The position numbers were made by a program, and so were the translations under genes. DNA of 24,512 nucleotides from Elusimicrobia bacterium RIFCSPLOWO2_12_FULL_59_9 (GTDB lineage: Bacteria > Elusimicrobiota > Elusimicrobia > O2-12-FULL-59-9): positions 22,063 through 46,574 of the forward strand of contig MGUX01000003.1 of assembly GCA_001800185.1 (NCBI GenBank). Direction: 5' to 3'. Below, one piece after another: positions 1 to 7,881 of this stretch (position 1 is the stretch's first letter; every line of letters begins with the position of its first letter). Below the pieces are notes generated by a model. It was not told where the DNA came from and ran no database searches. It was given only the letters and a program-made list of their open reading frames with translations.

Positions 1-669
1 GGAGGGCCGCCGCGCCACCGGCGCATCCGGGTCCCCGAAGCTCTGCGCAGGGGGCCGCCGCGCCACGTCTCGCGCCACCGGCGCTTCCTTCGTCCTTGAG
101 CTCTGCGAGAGGGCCGGCGCATCCGGGTCCCCGAAGCTCCCCATGCCCCTCCGGGGCTTCTGGGTCCCAGGGCGCTGCTCCTGGGGCTGCGAAGGGTGCC
201 GCCAAAAACCGCTTTTTCCGCCTTCTTTGTACAGCAGCCGGATATCGGAAATCGACAGGGCCGGCTCCACTCCTTTGACCAAGTCATAGATGGCCAAAAG
301 CGCCCCGCTCACGCCGCAGAGAGCTTCCATTTCTACGCCGGTCTTGGAGTCGGTGGCCGCTTCGCACGTCGCCTGGACGCGCGGCGGACGCTCAAGAACA
401 TCGAAAGAAACCTCGACGCAATCGAGCGCCAGCGGGTGACAAAGCGGCAGCGTCTCGGAAGTTCTTTTGGCCGCCTGGATTCCGGCCACCTCCGCCAAGC
501 GCAGCACATCCCCTTTGGGAAGCGTGCCTTCTTTGACGTGCCGGAGAGCGCGCGCGCTCATCGCAATGAAACCTCTGGCCGCCGCGCGCCTGCGGGTGAC
601 GGCCTTGGCTCCCACGTCGATCATCCGGATATGTCCGGAGGAAATATCACAGGGCCGTGATCGGCGCAT
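1..669 (-). CDS. moaC: Cyclic pyranopterin monophosphate synthase MoaC, 3' end off the window
   Basis: MoaC converts the GTP-derived cyclic intermediate made by MoaA into cyclic pyranopterin monophosphate, an early step of molybdenum cofactor synthesis in the cytoplasm. The protein core (residues about 12-156) shows the family motifs KGDV, AAKRTSE, LCHPL, KTGVEMEAL and IYDLVKGV. The catalytic lysine and the Asp/Lys pair of E. coli MoaC correspond to K52, D129 and K132, and the core ends with the family's GGKSG. The ATG at 669 is chosen because homology begins upstream of the internal ATG at 624. It overlaps the preceding hydrolase gene by 23 bases and has only a weak Shine-Dalgarno (SD) site. 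Odd feature: after residue 156, where MoaC normally ends, the frame stays open for 67 more codons through GC-rich repeats to position 1, giving a Pro/Arg-rich tail. This is either a real extension or unselected read-through sequence. As last gene of the run it fits cofactor supply for the molybdenum hydroxylases. Confidence 0.88.
   Translation of the reverse strand, partial: MRRSRPCDISSGHIRMIDVGAKAVTRRRAAARGFIAMSARALRHVKEGTLPKGDVLRLAEVAGIQAAKRTSETLPLCHPLALDCVEVSFDVLERPPRVQATCEAATDSKTGVEMEALCGVSGALLAIYDLVKGVEPALSISDIRLLYKEGGKSGFWRHPSQPQEQRPGTQKPRRGMGSFGDPDAPALSQSSRTKEAPVARDVARRPPAQSFGDPDAPVARRPS
4..139. repeat. GC-rich imperfect tandem repeat within the 3' part of the moaC frame
   Basis: A 24-base segment occurs exactly at 20-43 and 116-139, and a 15-base segment (GGGCCGCCGCGCCAC) at 4-18 and 52-66. 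A diverged third copy lies around 73-105. On the minus strand the copies encode a recurring SFGDPDAP peptide in the moaC frame. The array runs off the left edge, so its full length is unknown. It may be a dispersed intergenic element that the moaC reading frame enters. Confidence 0.75.
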
Positions 670-1516
670 AGGTCTCTGGACGGCGGTCCCGGAAAAACTG
701 CCACTGCTTTCGCACCTCCAAAATCAAGTCCAGGTCCATATCACTGACCACCAGCGCATCGCGGTCGCGCGGCCCCTCGCTGATGATGCGGCCCCTGGGA
801 TTGCAGAAATAGGACTGGCCGAAGAATTCGCCGATGTCCCACGGTTTCTCGCGGCCAAGGCGGTTGTTGGCGCCGACGAAGTACTGGTTGGCCACCGCGT
901 GGGCGGGCTGCTCCAGCTTCCAGAGGTACTCGGCATGGCTGGCGACCGTGGCGCTGGGGTTGAACACCACTTCGGCCCCGTTGAGCCCCAGAATCCGGGC
1001 GCCATCCGGGAAATGACGGTCGTAGCAGATATAAACCCCAACCTTGGCGTAGCGCGTTTCAAAAACCGGATAGCCGAGGTTGCCCGGTTTGAAATAAAAC
1101 TTTTCCCAAAAACCGGGGGCGCAGTGCGGGATGTGGCTCTTGCGGTATTTGCCCAAAATGGCGCCGTCGGCATCGATGACCACCGCCGTGTTGTAATAAG
1201 TCCCTGTCTCAGGCGTCTCATAGATGGGCACCACCATCACCATTTTGTGCTTTTTGGCCAGCTTCTGCATCAAAACGGTCGTGGGACCCGGCACCGGCTC
1301 GGCCAAGTCATACCAGCGCACGTTTTGCTCGGCGCAAAAATACGGACCGTAAAAAAGCTCCTGCAGGCACAACAACTGCACGCGCTCCTTCGCGGCTTTT
1401 TCAATCCAGCCCAAATGCTTGTCGATCATCTTCTTCTTGATCGCGTCCAATGAATGCTTCTCCGGCGACCATTCGCAGGAAGCCTGAATGAGCCCGCCGC
1501 GTACGATTCGTGACAT
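647..1516 (-). CDS. Beta-ureidopropionase-like carbon-nitrogen hydrolase
   Basis: This 289-aa nitrilase-superfamily amidohydrolase resembles beta-ureidopropionase and N-carbamoylputrescine amidase, which hydrolyse N-carbamoyl amines to the amine, CO2 and ammonia. The catalytic triad is visible: E53 in LQELFYGP, K126 in GKYRKSHIPH, and C164 in VYICYDRHFPDGAR, with the accessory E138. Segments such as AEVVFNPSAT, the GNLGYPVF region and the ANNRLG loop match the eukaryotic-type beta-ureidopropionases well. The start is the ATG at 1516, preceded by a strong AAGGAGGAG. An upstream in-frame extension to 1555 has no comparable site. It lies 112 bases after the aminotransferase and overlaps moaC. 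In a purine or pyrimidine cluster it would release ammonia and CO2 from a ring-opened ureido acid. The exact substrate is inferred; the family assignment is firm. Confidence 0.85.
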   Translation of the reverse strand: MSRIVRGGLIQASCEWSPEKHSLDAIKKKMIDKHLGWIEKAAKERVQLLCLQELFYGPYFCAEQNVRWYDLAEPVPGPTTVLMQKLAKKHKMVMVVPIYETPETGTYYNTAVVIDADGAILGKYRKSHIPHCAPGFWEKFYFKPGNLGYPVFETRYAKVGVYICYDRHFPDGARILGLNGAEVVFNPSATVASHAEYLWKLEQPAHAVANQYFVGANNRLGREKPWDIGEFFGQSYFCNPRGRIISEGPRDRDALVVSDMDLDLILEVRKQWQFFRDRRPETYAPITAL

Positions 1517-1521
1517 AGTGA

Positions 1522-1530
1522 CTCCTCCTT
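1522..1530 (-). promoter_or_regulatory. Strong ribosome binding site fixing the hydrolase start
   Basis: AAGGAGGAG on the minus strand lies five bases upstream of the ATG at 1516. It settles the start of the beta-ureidopropionase-like gene against the longer in-frame option. Most other genes in this run have weak sites and rely on overlap, so this gene may be translated independently. Confidence 0.8.
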
Positions 1531-1578
1531 GTCGCACACTGCCCTTCTCAACCACAGTGGTAAAGCGTTCGAGTGGCT

Positions 1579-1594
1579 TACCACTCTATCACTT
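1579..1594 (+). repeat. Short copy of the TACCACTY octamer repeat
   Basis: Two units, TACCACTC and TATCACTT, followed by CACTTCG, lie between the aminotransferase and the hydrolase. An inverted AGTGGTAA at 1556-1563 pairs with TTACCACT at 1578-1585, so the transcript could form an 8-bp stem here. The same unit forms longer arrays elsewhere in the window. Confidence 0.6.
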
Positions 1595-1608
1595 CACTTC
1601 GTTTAGGT

Positions 1609-1626
1609 CGGCGGCTCATGCCGCCG
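1609..1626. other. GC-rich palindrome just after the aminotransferase stop
   Basis: CGGCGGC at 1609-1615 and GCCGCCG at 1620-1626 form a perfect 7-bp stem with a four-base loop, three bases past the aminotransferase stop codon. No T-run follows on the minus strand, so it is not a classical Rho-independent terminator. It may stabilise the 3' end of the upstream message or act as a REP-like element. Confidence 0.5.
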
Positions 1627-1628
1627 GG

Positions 1629-2831
1629 CTACTTCAAGCCCTTGATGAATTTCCCTATGCGCCGGGCGGCCTCTTCCAGGCTCTTTTCGGATCCAACCAG
1701 AGCCATGCGCACATAGCCTTCGCCATGCGGTCCGAAGCCGACGCCGGGAGCCAACACCACTCCCGCCTCGGTGATAAGTCTTTCGGCGAATCTCTGAGAG
1801 CCGAGCTTGGCCGCCGGCGCGGGAAGCTTCGCCCAGACATACATCGCCGCCCGGGGAGAAGACACCTCCCAGCCATGCTTCTTAAGAGCCCCTACCAGAG
1901 TGTTGCGCCGCGCTTGGTAGCGGCGGCTCGTGTTGCGGACATAATCCTGGGACCCGTTTAAAGCTTCCGCGCCGGCCAATTGCAGAAACCCCGGGATGCC
2001 GTAATCCAAAAACGACTTAAACTTTCCCAATGCCGCGATGATATCGGCGTTGCCGACCGCGAAAGCCACCCGCCAGCCCGCCATCGAATAGGTTTTCGAC
2101 AAGGAATGCAGCTCGATGCCCCGCTCTTTGGCCCCCGCCAGTTGCAGATAGGAGGGCGCCACGTAACCGTCGAAGGCGATCTCGGAATAGGGGTTGTCGT
2201 AAACCACGATGGCGCCGTAGCGTTCCGAGAACGCGAGCGCCTCTTTGAGCAGCGCGTCGTTTTCCAAGACGGCCCCGGTCGGGTTATTGGGATAATTGAG
2301 CAGCAGAAACTTGGCGCGTCGCGCCACCTCCTCCGGCACCGTCTCAAGCTGGGGCAAAAAGTTGTTTTCGGCTTTAAGAGGGAGCCAGTGAACCTCCCCT
2401 CCGGCCAGAACCACGCCGTTGTAATGGACCGGATAGCACGGCCCGGGCACCAGCACCGTATCTCCCGGATTAAGATAGGCCATAAACAGATGCGCCACCC
2501 CCTCCTTGGAGCCTATAAGAGGCAGCACTTCCGTCTCAGGGTCAAGCTCGACGCCGAAGCGCCGGTCGTACCATTTGGCGACCGCTTCCCTAAATTCCTT
2601 GAGGCCGCGGGTCTGGGGATAACGGTGAGTCCAGGTTTTTTCTTTGACGGCTTTGCAAAGGGCCTCCACCACGTTGTCCGGGCTGGGCAAGTCCGGATTT
2701 CCCTGCCCCAAATCGATGACCTTAAGTCCCTTGGCTTCGGCCTTTTCCTTGAGCGCGTAAAGGCGGACGAATAAATAAGGCGGAAGCTGCGCCAGCTTTT
2801 TGGAAACGTCCGGAAGTTGAGTCGTGACCAT
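1629..2831 (-). CDS. Class I/II PLP aminotransferase, AlaC-like
   Basis: This 400-aa fold-type-I aminotransferase uses PLP to move amino groups between amino and keto acids. It follows E. coli AlaC (glutamate-pyruvate transaminase) closely in motif order: QLPPYLF near the N-terminus, GNPDLPSP, IGSKEGVAHL, VPGPCYPVH, NYPNNPTGA, and the PLP-lysine motif SLSKTYSMAGWR. Near the C-terminus are MYVWAKLP and APGVGFG. It is full length. The ATG at 2831 follows an AAAGGGGGAAG ribosome site and starts 17 bases after the ssnA stop. In context it could make alanine from pyruvate or transaminate the three-carbon product of purine ring breakdown. LL-diaminopimelate or aspartate aminotransferase activity is possible in this family, and sequence alone does not settle the substrate. 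Confidence 0.85.
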   Translation of the reverse strand: MVTTQLPDVSKKLAQLPPYLFVRLYALKEKAEAKGLKVIDLGQGNPDLPSPDNVVEALCKAVKEKTWTHRYPQTRGLKEFREAVAKWYDRRFGVELDPETEVLPLIGSKEGVAHLFMAYLNPGDTVLVPGPCYPVHYNGVVLAGGEVHWLPLKAENNFLPQLETVPEEVARRAKFLLLNYPNNPTGAVLENDALLKEALAFSERYGAIVVYDNPYSEIAFDGYVAPSYLQLAGAKERGIELHSLSKTYSMAGWRVAFAVGNADIIAALGKFKSFLDYGIPGFLQLAGAEALNGSQDYVRNTSRRYQARRNTLVGALKKHGWEVSSPRAAMYVWAKLPAPAAKLGSQRFAERLITEAGVVLAPGVGFGPHGEGYVRMALVGSEKSLEEAARRIGKFIKGLK

Positions 2832-2848
2832 AGGAATCTTCCCCCTTT

Positions 2849-4189
2849 TTAATTTGCGTTTTCAAACTTTTTCCAGAATTTTGCCGCGGTCTCTCGCGCC
2901 TTCCCCATCACTTCTTGCTCATCGAAGCGGAGGATCCTGCCCTTTTTCATCAAGATTTCCCCGCCCGATACGGTGTCGAGCACAGACGCCTGGCCCAGTC
3001 CGAACATCAGGTGGCCGTAGAAATTATCCGCGTTTAAGGGCGTGGGCGGAATGTAGCGCACGACGATGGCGTCCCCCAGGCTGCCCTTTTGGAGAGCGCC
3101 CACCTTCCAACCGGCCGCCTTTTCGATGATTCGGGCGTTGTTTTCAAGAAGCATCCCGCATGCCTCGGCGAAGGCCGCTCGTGGATCGCGCCGCGCGTGC
3201 CTTTGCAGCAAGTACGCCGCCCTGGCCTGCGAAGGCATGTCCGAGCTCATCCCGTCGGTCCCTAGCCCCACGCAGATTCCCTCTTTCATCAGCTCCAAAA
3301 GCCGGGCCGCGCCTACGGCGTTGTTCATGTTGGACTCGGGATTGTGCGCCACCGAAACGCCCTTTTCGGCCATCCGCCGCATCTCGGAACGGTTCACGTG
3401 GATGCAGTGCGCCAGAAGGGTCTTTCCATTGAGGAGGCCCGCTTGGTCGAACCTTTCAAGCACCCGTTTCTTGTAGCGGCGCAGGCAGTGGGACTGGTCA
3501 TAAACGTCCTCGGCCGCGTGGGCGTGCACCCCGACCCCATAGCGCCGCGCCAAGTCCGAAACGGCCCTGAGGGTATCCTCTTCAACCGTGAAGGAGGCGT
3601 GCAAACCGGCCATCGGGGCGATCCAATCCGAAGGAAAGGCGGTGGATTTTTTTATGAAGCGCTCGTTTTCCTCAATGCCTTCCCGGGCGCGGCCGTAGCG
3701 GTCGGAAACGCCCAAGGCCAGCACCGCCCGGACGCCCGCTTTTTGAACGGCGACCTGAAGCACGTCCAGGCTGCCGGATTGAAAACTCTGGCTTTCATGG
3801 TGGTCGACGATAGTGGTCGTGCCGCGGCGGATGCATTCCACCAACGACGGATAGGCCGACCATAAGATATCCTGCTCTTGAAGCGTCCGGTCGAGCTTCC
3901 ACCAAAGCCCTTTGAGAATCTGGCTGAAATTTCTGGGCGCGTAACCGTCGAGGGAAATGCCTCGCGAGAAAGTCGAATAGAGATGATGATGGACGCAGAT
4001 GTAGCCTGGCAAAACGACGTTCCCTTCGGCATCCAGGCGCCGAACGCCCTCGGCCTTCTTGGACACCTTGGCCGAAGGGCCCACCTCCTCTATCACGCCG
4101 CGCCGGATGAGGACCGCGCCGCCCGGCACGATGCGGCGTTGGGAGTCCAGAGTGACTACCGTCGCGTTGTCAATCAGGAGGTCGTTCAT
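2849..4189 (-). CDS. ssnA: SsnA-type aminohydrolase
   Basis: This 446-aa metal-dependent amidohydrolase of the guanine deaminase/chlorohydrolase group closely follows E. coli SsnA, a gene of the selenium-linked xanthine dehydrogenase cluster. Metal ligands are visible: HHH at 67-69, H222 and H224 in HAHAAED, H261 in LLAHCIHV, and D312 in GLGTDGMSSD. Other SsnA-like stretches are LKGLWWKLDR, TTIVDHH, SNMNNAVG and PTPLNADNFYGH. The start ATG overlaps the stop of the upstream molybdenum subunit (ATGA), which implies translational coupling. It probably deaminates an aminopurine or related heterocycle ahead of hydroxylation or ring opening. The true substrate of SsnA proteins is not firmly known to me. 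The family call is strong. Confidence 0.88.
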   Translation of the reverse strand: MNDLLIDNATVVTLDSQRRIVPGGAVLIRRGVIEEVGPSAKVSKKAEGVRRLDAEGNVVLPGYICVHHHLYSTFSRGISLDGYAPRNFSQILKGLWWKLDRTLQEQDILWSAYPSLVECIRRGTTTIVDHHESQSFQSGSLDVLQVAVQKAGVRAVLALGVSDRYGRAREGIEENERFIKKSTAFPSDWIAPMAGLHASFTVEEDTLRAVSDLARRYGVGVHAHAAEDVYDQSHCLRRYKKRVLERFDQAGLLNGKTLLAHCIHVNRSEMRRMAEKGVSVAHNPESNMNNAVGAARLLELMKEGICVGLGTDGMSSDMPSQARAAYLLQRHARRDPRAAFAEACGMLLENNARIIEKAAGWKVGALQKGSLGDAIVVRYIPPTPLNADNFYGHLMFGLGQASVLDTVSGGEILMKKGRILRFDEQEVMGKARETAAKFWKKFENAN

Positions 4190-6519
4190 GACCGTTTTTT
4201 TAACGCGGCGAGCACTTTTTCAGGCGTGAACGGCGGATCGTAAAGGCGGACTCCGGCGGCGTTGCAGATGGCGTTGGCTATGGCCGCTTGGGCCCCGTTG
4301 ATGGAAATTTCGGCCACCGATTTGGCGCCGAAAGGCCCCGAGGGCTCGTAAGTCGGCACCAAGATCGTCACGATGGGGGGGGTGTCGAGCGTATTAAAAA
4401 GCTTGTACTTTCTGAATGTGCCGTTGAGCGTGCGGCCGCCGGGAGCGAATTTCATCTCCTCGGTCATGGCGAAGGATATGCCGTTTAAGACCGCGCCCTC
4501 CGTCTGTCCCTCAGCCAGCGCGGGATTGATGGCCGTGCCGCAGTCGACGGCGGCCACGTAGCGCAGCACCGTGACCTGGCCGGTCTCGGTGTCCACCTCC
4601 ACTTCGGCCACATGCGCCGCGAAGGGCGGGGGCGAGGTGTGGGAAAAATGGGAGGCCGAGGCGATAATTTGATGCTGGTCTCGATAATACAGGGAGGTGT
4701 TGGCCACCTCCGCCAATTTGCAGGCCGCGCCCGATTTGGCCGCCACCATGCCGCCCTCCAAGCGCAGATCCTCGACCTTTTCGTCGAGAATGCCGGAAGC
4801 CACCTTCAATATCTGCTCCCGGATTTTTTCGGCCGTTTTTTTGACCGCATGCCCGGAGATGTACGTGGTGGATGAGGCGTAGGCCCCCACGTCGAAAGGC
4901 GTCACATCCGTATCGGAGGCGGTGACGATGATGTCCGTTTCCTTGACGCCCAGCACCTCGGCCGCGATCTGCGACAGCACCGTGTCCGCGCCGGTGCCGA
5001 TGTCCGTCGCGCCGATGAGCAGGTTGAAGGAACCGTCCTCATTGAGCTTCAAGGTGGCCGCCCCCATGTCGATTTCGGCGATGCCTGAGCCCTGCATCAG
5101 GCACGCCAAGCCGATGCCGCGACGAAGGACGCCCGTCTGTCGGGCATAGGCCCGCCGCTTTTCGGCCCAGCCGCCCGCCTCAAGCGCCTTATCGAGCGCC
5201 TCGAACAGCCCGCTGGAGACGATGGTCTGCGGAACGCCTTCCCGCCCTTCCCCCATGGCCTTAAAAACCGGCGAGGTTTCGCCGGCGCGAATGTAACTTT
5301 TTCTGCGAAACTCAACGGGATCCATGCCGATGGCCTCGGCCATGAGGTCCATTTGGCTCTCCCAGGCGAAGAAACCCTGCGTCGCCCCGTAGCCCCGGTA
5401 GGCGCCGCCGATGGGAAGATTGGTGTAGACCGAGCGCCCATCAAAGCGGATGTTGCCGATTTTATACATCGGGAGGGTATGGGAACCGGCGCACATCATG
5501 ACCGTCAAGGCATGTGTGCCGTAGGCCCCGGAATTGACGACCACCTCCATCAGGGCGTCGGTGATGGCGCCGTCTTTTTTGACCCCGGTCTTCAGGCGTA
5601 TGACAGATGGATGGCGCGTGCGCGTGGAAATGAAGGTTTCCTTGCGCGTCAACTCGATTTTGACCGGCCTGCGGGTCGCCAGGGTGAGGGCGGAGCAGAT
5701 GTCCTCCAAAACAATCTCTTGCTTGGCGCCAAAGCCGCCCCCAATGCGCGGCTTGATCACGCGCACCCGCTTGATCGGAATCTTTAGGGATTGGGCCACT
5801 ATGCGGCGGCAATGAAACGGCACCTGGGTGGAGGTGCGGATGATCAAGCGGTCGTTTCCATCCAGATAGGTGATGGTCACATGCGGCTCCAGAGCGCAGT
5901 GCTGCGCGTACTGGGTTTTATAGGTCTTGTCGATGATCGCGTCGGCGCCGGAAAACCACTCGCCCTGCTTGACCTCGAAGTCGAATTTGCAGGCGATGTT
6001 TTTTTGGGCATCGGCGATGTGCTTGGAATCCGGCTGGTCATGGATGACCGGCGCGCCCTTCCGCATCGCCTCCAAGGGATCGAAAACCGCGGGAAGGATC
6101 TCGTAGTCCACGCGTATCGCCGCCAGAGCCTTGTCGGCGATTTCCGGGCTGTCGGCCGCCACGGCGGCCACGCGATCGCCCACGAAACGCACCTTGTCGT
6201 CGAGCACCACGCTGTCGTAGGGCGAAGGTTCGGGATAGCCCTGGCCGGCGGTCGTGCGCGGCACGCGCGGAACGTCGCGGTGGGTCAGCACGGCCCTCAC
6301 GCCCGGAATTTTTCTCGCCTCTGAGACGTCTATCTTCTTAATGCGCGCATGGGCATGCGGGCTCCACAAGATTTTACCCGTCAATAGACCCCGAATGTCC
6401 ACGTCGTCGGTGAACTGGGCCGTGCCGCAGGCCAGCGCCAGGCCGTCCACGCGGCGGACGCTGCGGTGGACCGTCTTTAAATTTTCCACCCCTTCTAGCG
6501 CGCCGTTTTCCGTCCTCAT
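4186..6519 (-). CDS. Molybdenum hydroxylase large subunit (XdhD/XdhA-like), first enzyme
   Basis: This 777-aa molybdopterin-binding subunit of the xanthine dehydrogenase family hydroxylates a purine-type ring carbon with water and passes electrons to its 2Fe-2S and FAD partners. Key positions are the GGGFGAK cofactor loop at 260-266, Q232, E211 in ALEPHV, R375 in GAYRGYG, a TDIGTGADTVLSQ segment, and the base-catalyst glutamate E737 in GAKSVAEISING. The ATG at 6519 is chosen because it has GGAGAG upstream and overlaps the 2Fe-2S gene by four bases. The open frame further upstream is only the overlap with that gene. It groups with the adjacent 2Fe-2S and FAD genes as one heterotrimer. The position directly before ssnA resembles selenium-dependent xanthine dehydrogenase clusters. 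The substrate (xanthine, hypoxanthine or another purine) is not determinable here. Confidence 0.9.
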   Translation of the reverse strand: MRTENGALEGVENLKTVHRSVRRVDGLALACGTAQFTDDVDIRGLLTGKILWSPHAHARIKKIDVSEARKIPGVRAVLTHRDVPRVPRTTAGQGYPEPSPYDSVVLDDKVRFVGDRVAAVAADSPEIADKALAAIRVDYEILPAVFDPLEAMRKGAPVIHDQPDSKHIADAQKNIACKFDFEVKQGEWFSGADAIIDKTYKTQYAQHCALEPHVTITYLDGNDRLIIRTSTQVPFHCRRIVAQSLKIPIKRVRVIKPRIGGGFGAKQEIVLEDICSALTLATRRPVKIELTRKETFISTRTRHPSVIRLKTGVKKDGAITDALMEVVVNSGAYGTHALTVMMCAGSHTLPMYKIGNIRFDGRSVYTNLPIGGAYRGYGATQGFFAWESQMDLMAEAIGMDPVEFRRKSYIRAGETSPVFKAMGEGREGVPQTIVSSGLFEALDKALEAGGWAEKRRAYARQTGVLRRGIGLACLMQGSGIAEIDMGAATLKLNEDGSFNLLIGATDIGTGADTVLSQIAAEVLGVKETDIIVTASDTDVTPFDVGAYASSTTYISGHAVKKTAEKIREQILKVASGILDEKVEDLRLEGGMVAAKSGAACKLAEVANTSLYYRDQHQIIASASHFSHTSPPPFAAHVAEVEVDTETGQVTVLRYVAAVDCGTAINPALAEGQTEGAVLNGISFAMTEEMKFAPGGRTLNGTFRKYKLFNTLDTPPIVTILVPTYEPSGPFGAKSVAEISINGAQAAIANAICNAAGVRLYDPPFTPEKVLAALKKRS

Positions 6520-7037
6520 TTTTTTCTCTCCGCGGCGAGTTTCACCGCCTGCACCTGTTTGACGTAGCCCGTGCAGCGGCACAAAACTCCGTCCAGGGCG
6601 CGCCGTATCTCGGCTTCCGTGGGAGATGGAGTGCGGTCCAAAAGCGCCTTGGCCGAAAGAATCATGCCCGGAATGCAAAATCCGCATTGGATGCCGCCCG
6701 TATCCACAAAAGCCTCCTGGAGAGGATGCGGCTCAGACGGCGTTCCAAGCCCTTCAATCGTGGTGATTTCCCTGTCCTGGGATTGGGCGGCCAAAAGCAG
6801 GCAGGAGGCGACGGCCTTGCCGTCCAACAAAACGGCGCAGGAGCCGCAATCGCCCGTTTCGCAGCCCTTCTTCGCCCCCTTAAATCCCTCACGGCGCAGC
6901 GCGTCCAAAAGAAAATCATCCGGGCGGATCTTCCAGCTTTGCCGCGCGCCGTTGACCGTGGTCTCAACCGTCATCCAGCCGTCTTGGACTTTAATCGCCG
7001 CAACGGCGCTTTTTCTACCCTTATTGCTGGGTTTCAT
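6516..7037 (-). CDS. Molybdenum hydroxylase 2Fe-2S subunit, first enzyme
   Basis: This 173-aa small iron-sulfur subunit relays electrons from the molybdenum centre to FAD. A plant-ferredoxin-type cluster is bound by C59, C64, C67 and C79 (GCETGDCGSC then C). The helical second cluster uses C118 and C121 (QCGFC) and C153 and C155 (CRC). All eight cysteines are present. It starts inside the end of the FAD gene (17-base overlap), with GGAACGAAA ahead of the ATG, and its stop overlaps the large subunit start. The N-terminus is about 15 residues longer than in the second copy in this window. Confidence 0.92.
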   Translation of the reverse strand: MKPSNKGRKSAVAAIKVQDGWMTVETTVNGARQSWKIRPDDFLLDALRREGFKGAKKGCETGDCGSCAVLLDGKAVASCLLLAAQSQDREITTIEGLGTPSEPHPLQEAFVDTGGIQCGFCIPGMILSAKALLDRTPSPTEAEIRRALDGVLCRCTGYVKQVQAVKLAAERKK

Positions 7038-7881
7038 TTTCGTTCCAAACCTCTCGGATAGCCCGGCGAACCAGAACCGAAGCCACCTCGCGGCGGTACT
7101 CCGCGGAAGCCCTTGAAACCGGCGTCAGTCCGTCGAAAACAGCCTGCGCCGCCTCAGCGGCCAGCGATTCGGAATAGGGCTTCCCTTCCAAAACCGCCTC
7201 CGCCTGAGGAAACCTTTGGGCATGCCGCGTCACGGCCCCAAGGACGATGCGCGCGTTGCGGCATATTCCGCGAGATTTTTCCATGGACGCGACCGCATGG
7301 ACCATGGCTTCCCAATCCGAAGCGCTGCGCGCAAAACGCGCAATGGCGCAGGCGCGCTTGCGGGTCTCGGAGGGTAGGCGAAATTCTGTCAAAAGAGCCC
7401 TGCGACCCACAATTCTCCACATATGCCCCCGGACCATCTCTTCCACCGGCAGGGTCCTGGTTTTTTTGCCGTCGACGATCACCGCTTCGGCGTCGAGCGC
7501 CATCAGCACCGGCGGCATGTCGTTGTAGGGCAGGGCTCGCGCCACGTCCCCCCCTATGGTGCCCGCGTTTCGAATCAGATGCGTGGTCACCGCCGCGGCC
7601 GCCCTGGACAAAGCCCCGCCGGCCCATTTTTGAAGAAGCTTGGAGTCGGCCAAGCTTTGGAAGCTGGTGCGGGCGCCGATGCGCAGGCGTCCCGCTTGGA
7701 CCTTGACGTAGTCCATATCGATCCCCCGGATGTCCACCAGGACCCGCGTCGACAAGTTGGGGCTTTTGGTGATGAGGGTGCCGCCGGCGATGACTGCCGC
7801 GTGAGGCGCGTGCCGGTTGAGAAGACGCACCGCGTCCTTGACCGTCTCCGGAAAGTAAAAGACTTCGATATTTTTCAGCAT
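7021..7881 (-). CDS. Molybdenum hydroxylase FAD subunit, first enzyme
   Basis: This 286-aa FAD-binding subunit of the CoxM/XdhB family accepts electrons from the 2Fe-2S clusters and passes them to NAD+ or another carrier. It has the N-terminal FAD loop IAGGTLITK near residue 32, the second FAD motif AGTIGGDVARALPYND, and the usual C-terminal flavoprotein domain. TIGGD replaces the more common TIGGN, a mild change. No extra 4Fe-4S insertion is visible. It overlaps the second FAD gene by seven bases upstream and the 2Fe-2S gene by 17 downstream. Adjacency assigns it to the trimer with the 173-aa and 777-aa subunits. Confidence 0.88.
   Translation of the reverse strand: MLKNIEVFYFPETVKDAVRLLNRHAPHAAVIAGGTLITKSPNLSTRVLVDIRGIDMDYVKVQAGRLRIGARTSFQSLADSKLLQKWAGGALSRAAAAVTTHLIRNAGTIGGDVARALPYNDMPPVLMALDAEAVIVDGKKTRTLPVEEMVRGHMWRIVGRRALLTEFRLPSETRKRACAIARFARSASDWEAMVHAVASMEKSRGICRNARIVLGAVTRHAQRFPQAEAVLEGKPYSESLAAEAAQAVFDGLTPVSRASAEYRREVASVLVRRAIREVWNENETQQ

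Noticed and set aside
467..1453. 328-codon open frame on the plus strand
   Set aside because: Antisense to the beta-ureidopropionase-like gene with its catalytic triad; no motif is seen in the plus frame.
4186..6519. Selenocysteine in a molybdenum hydroxylase
   Set aside because: No in-frame TGA occurs in either large subunit. Selenium in this enzyme type, where present, is a cofactor ligand and cannot be read from the gene.
6520..6687. 56-codon N-terminal extension of the first molybdenum large subunit
   Set aside because: It is the overlap with the 2Fe-2S gene in another frame, has no family similarity, and the ATG at 6519 has a good ribosome site.
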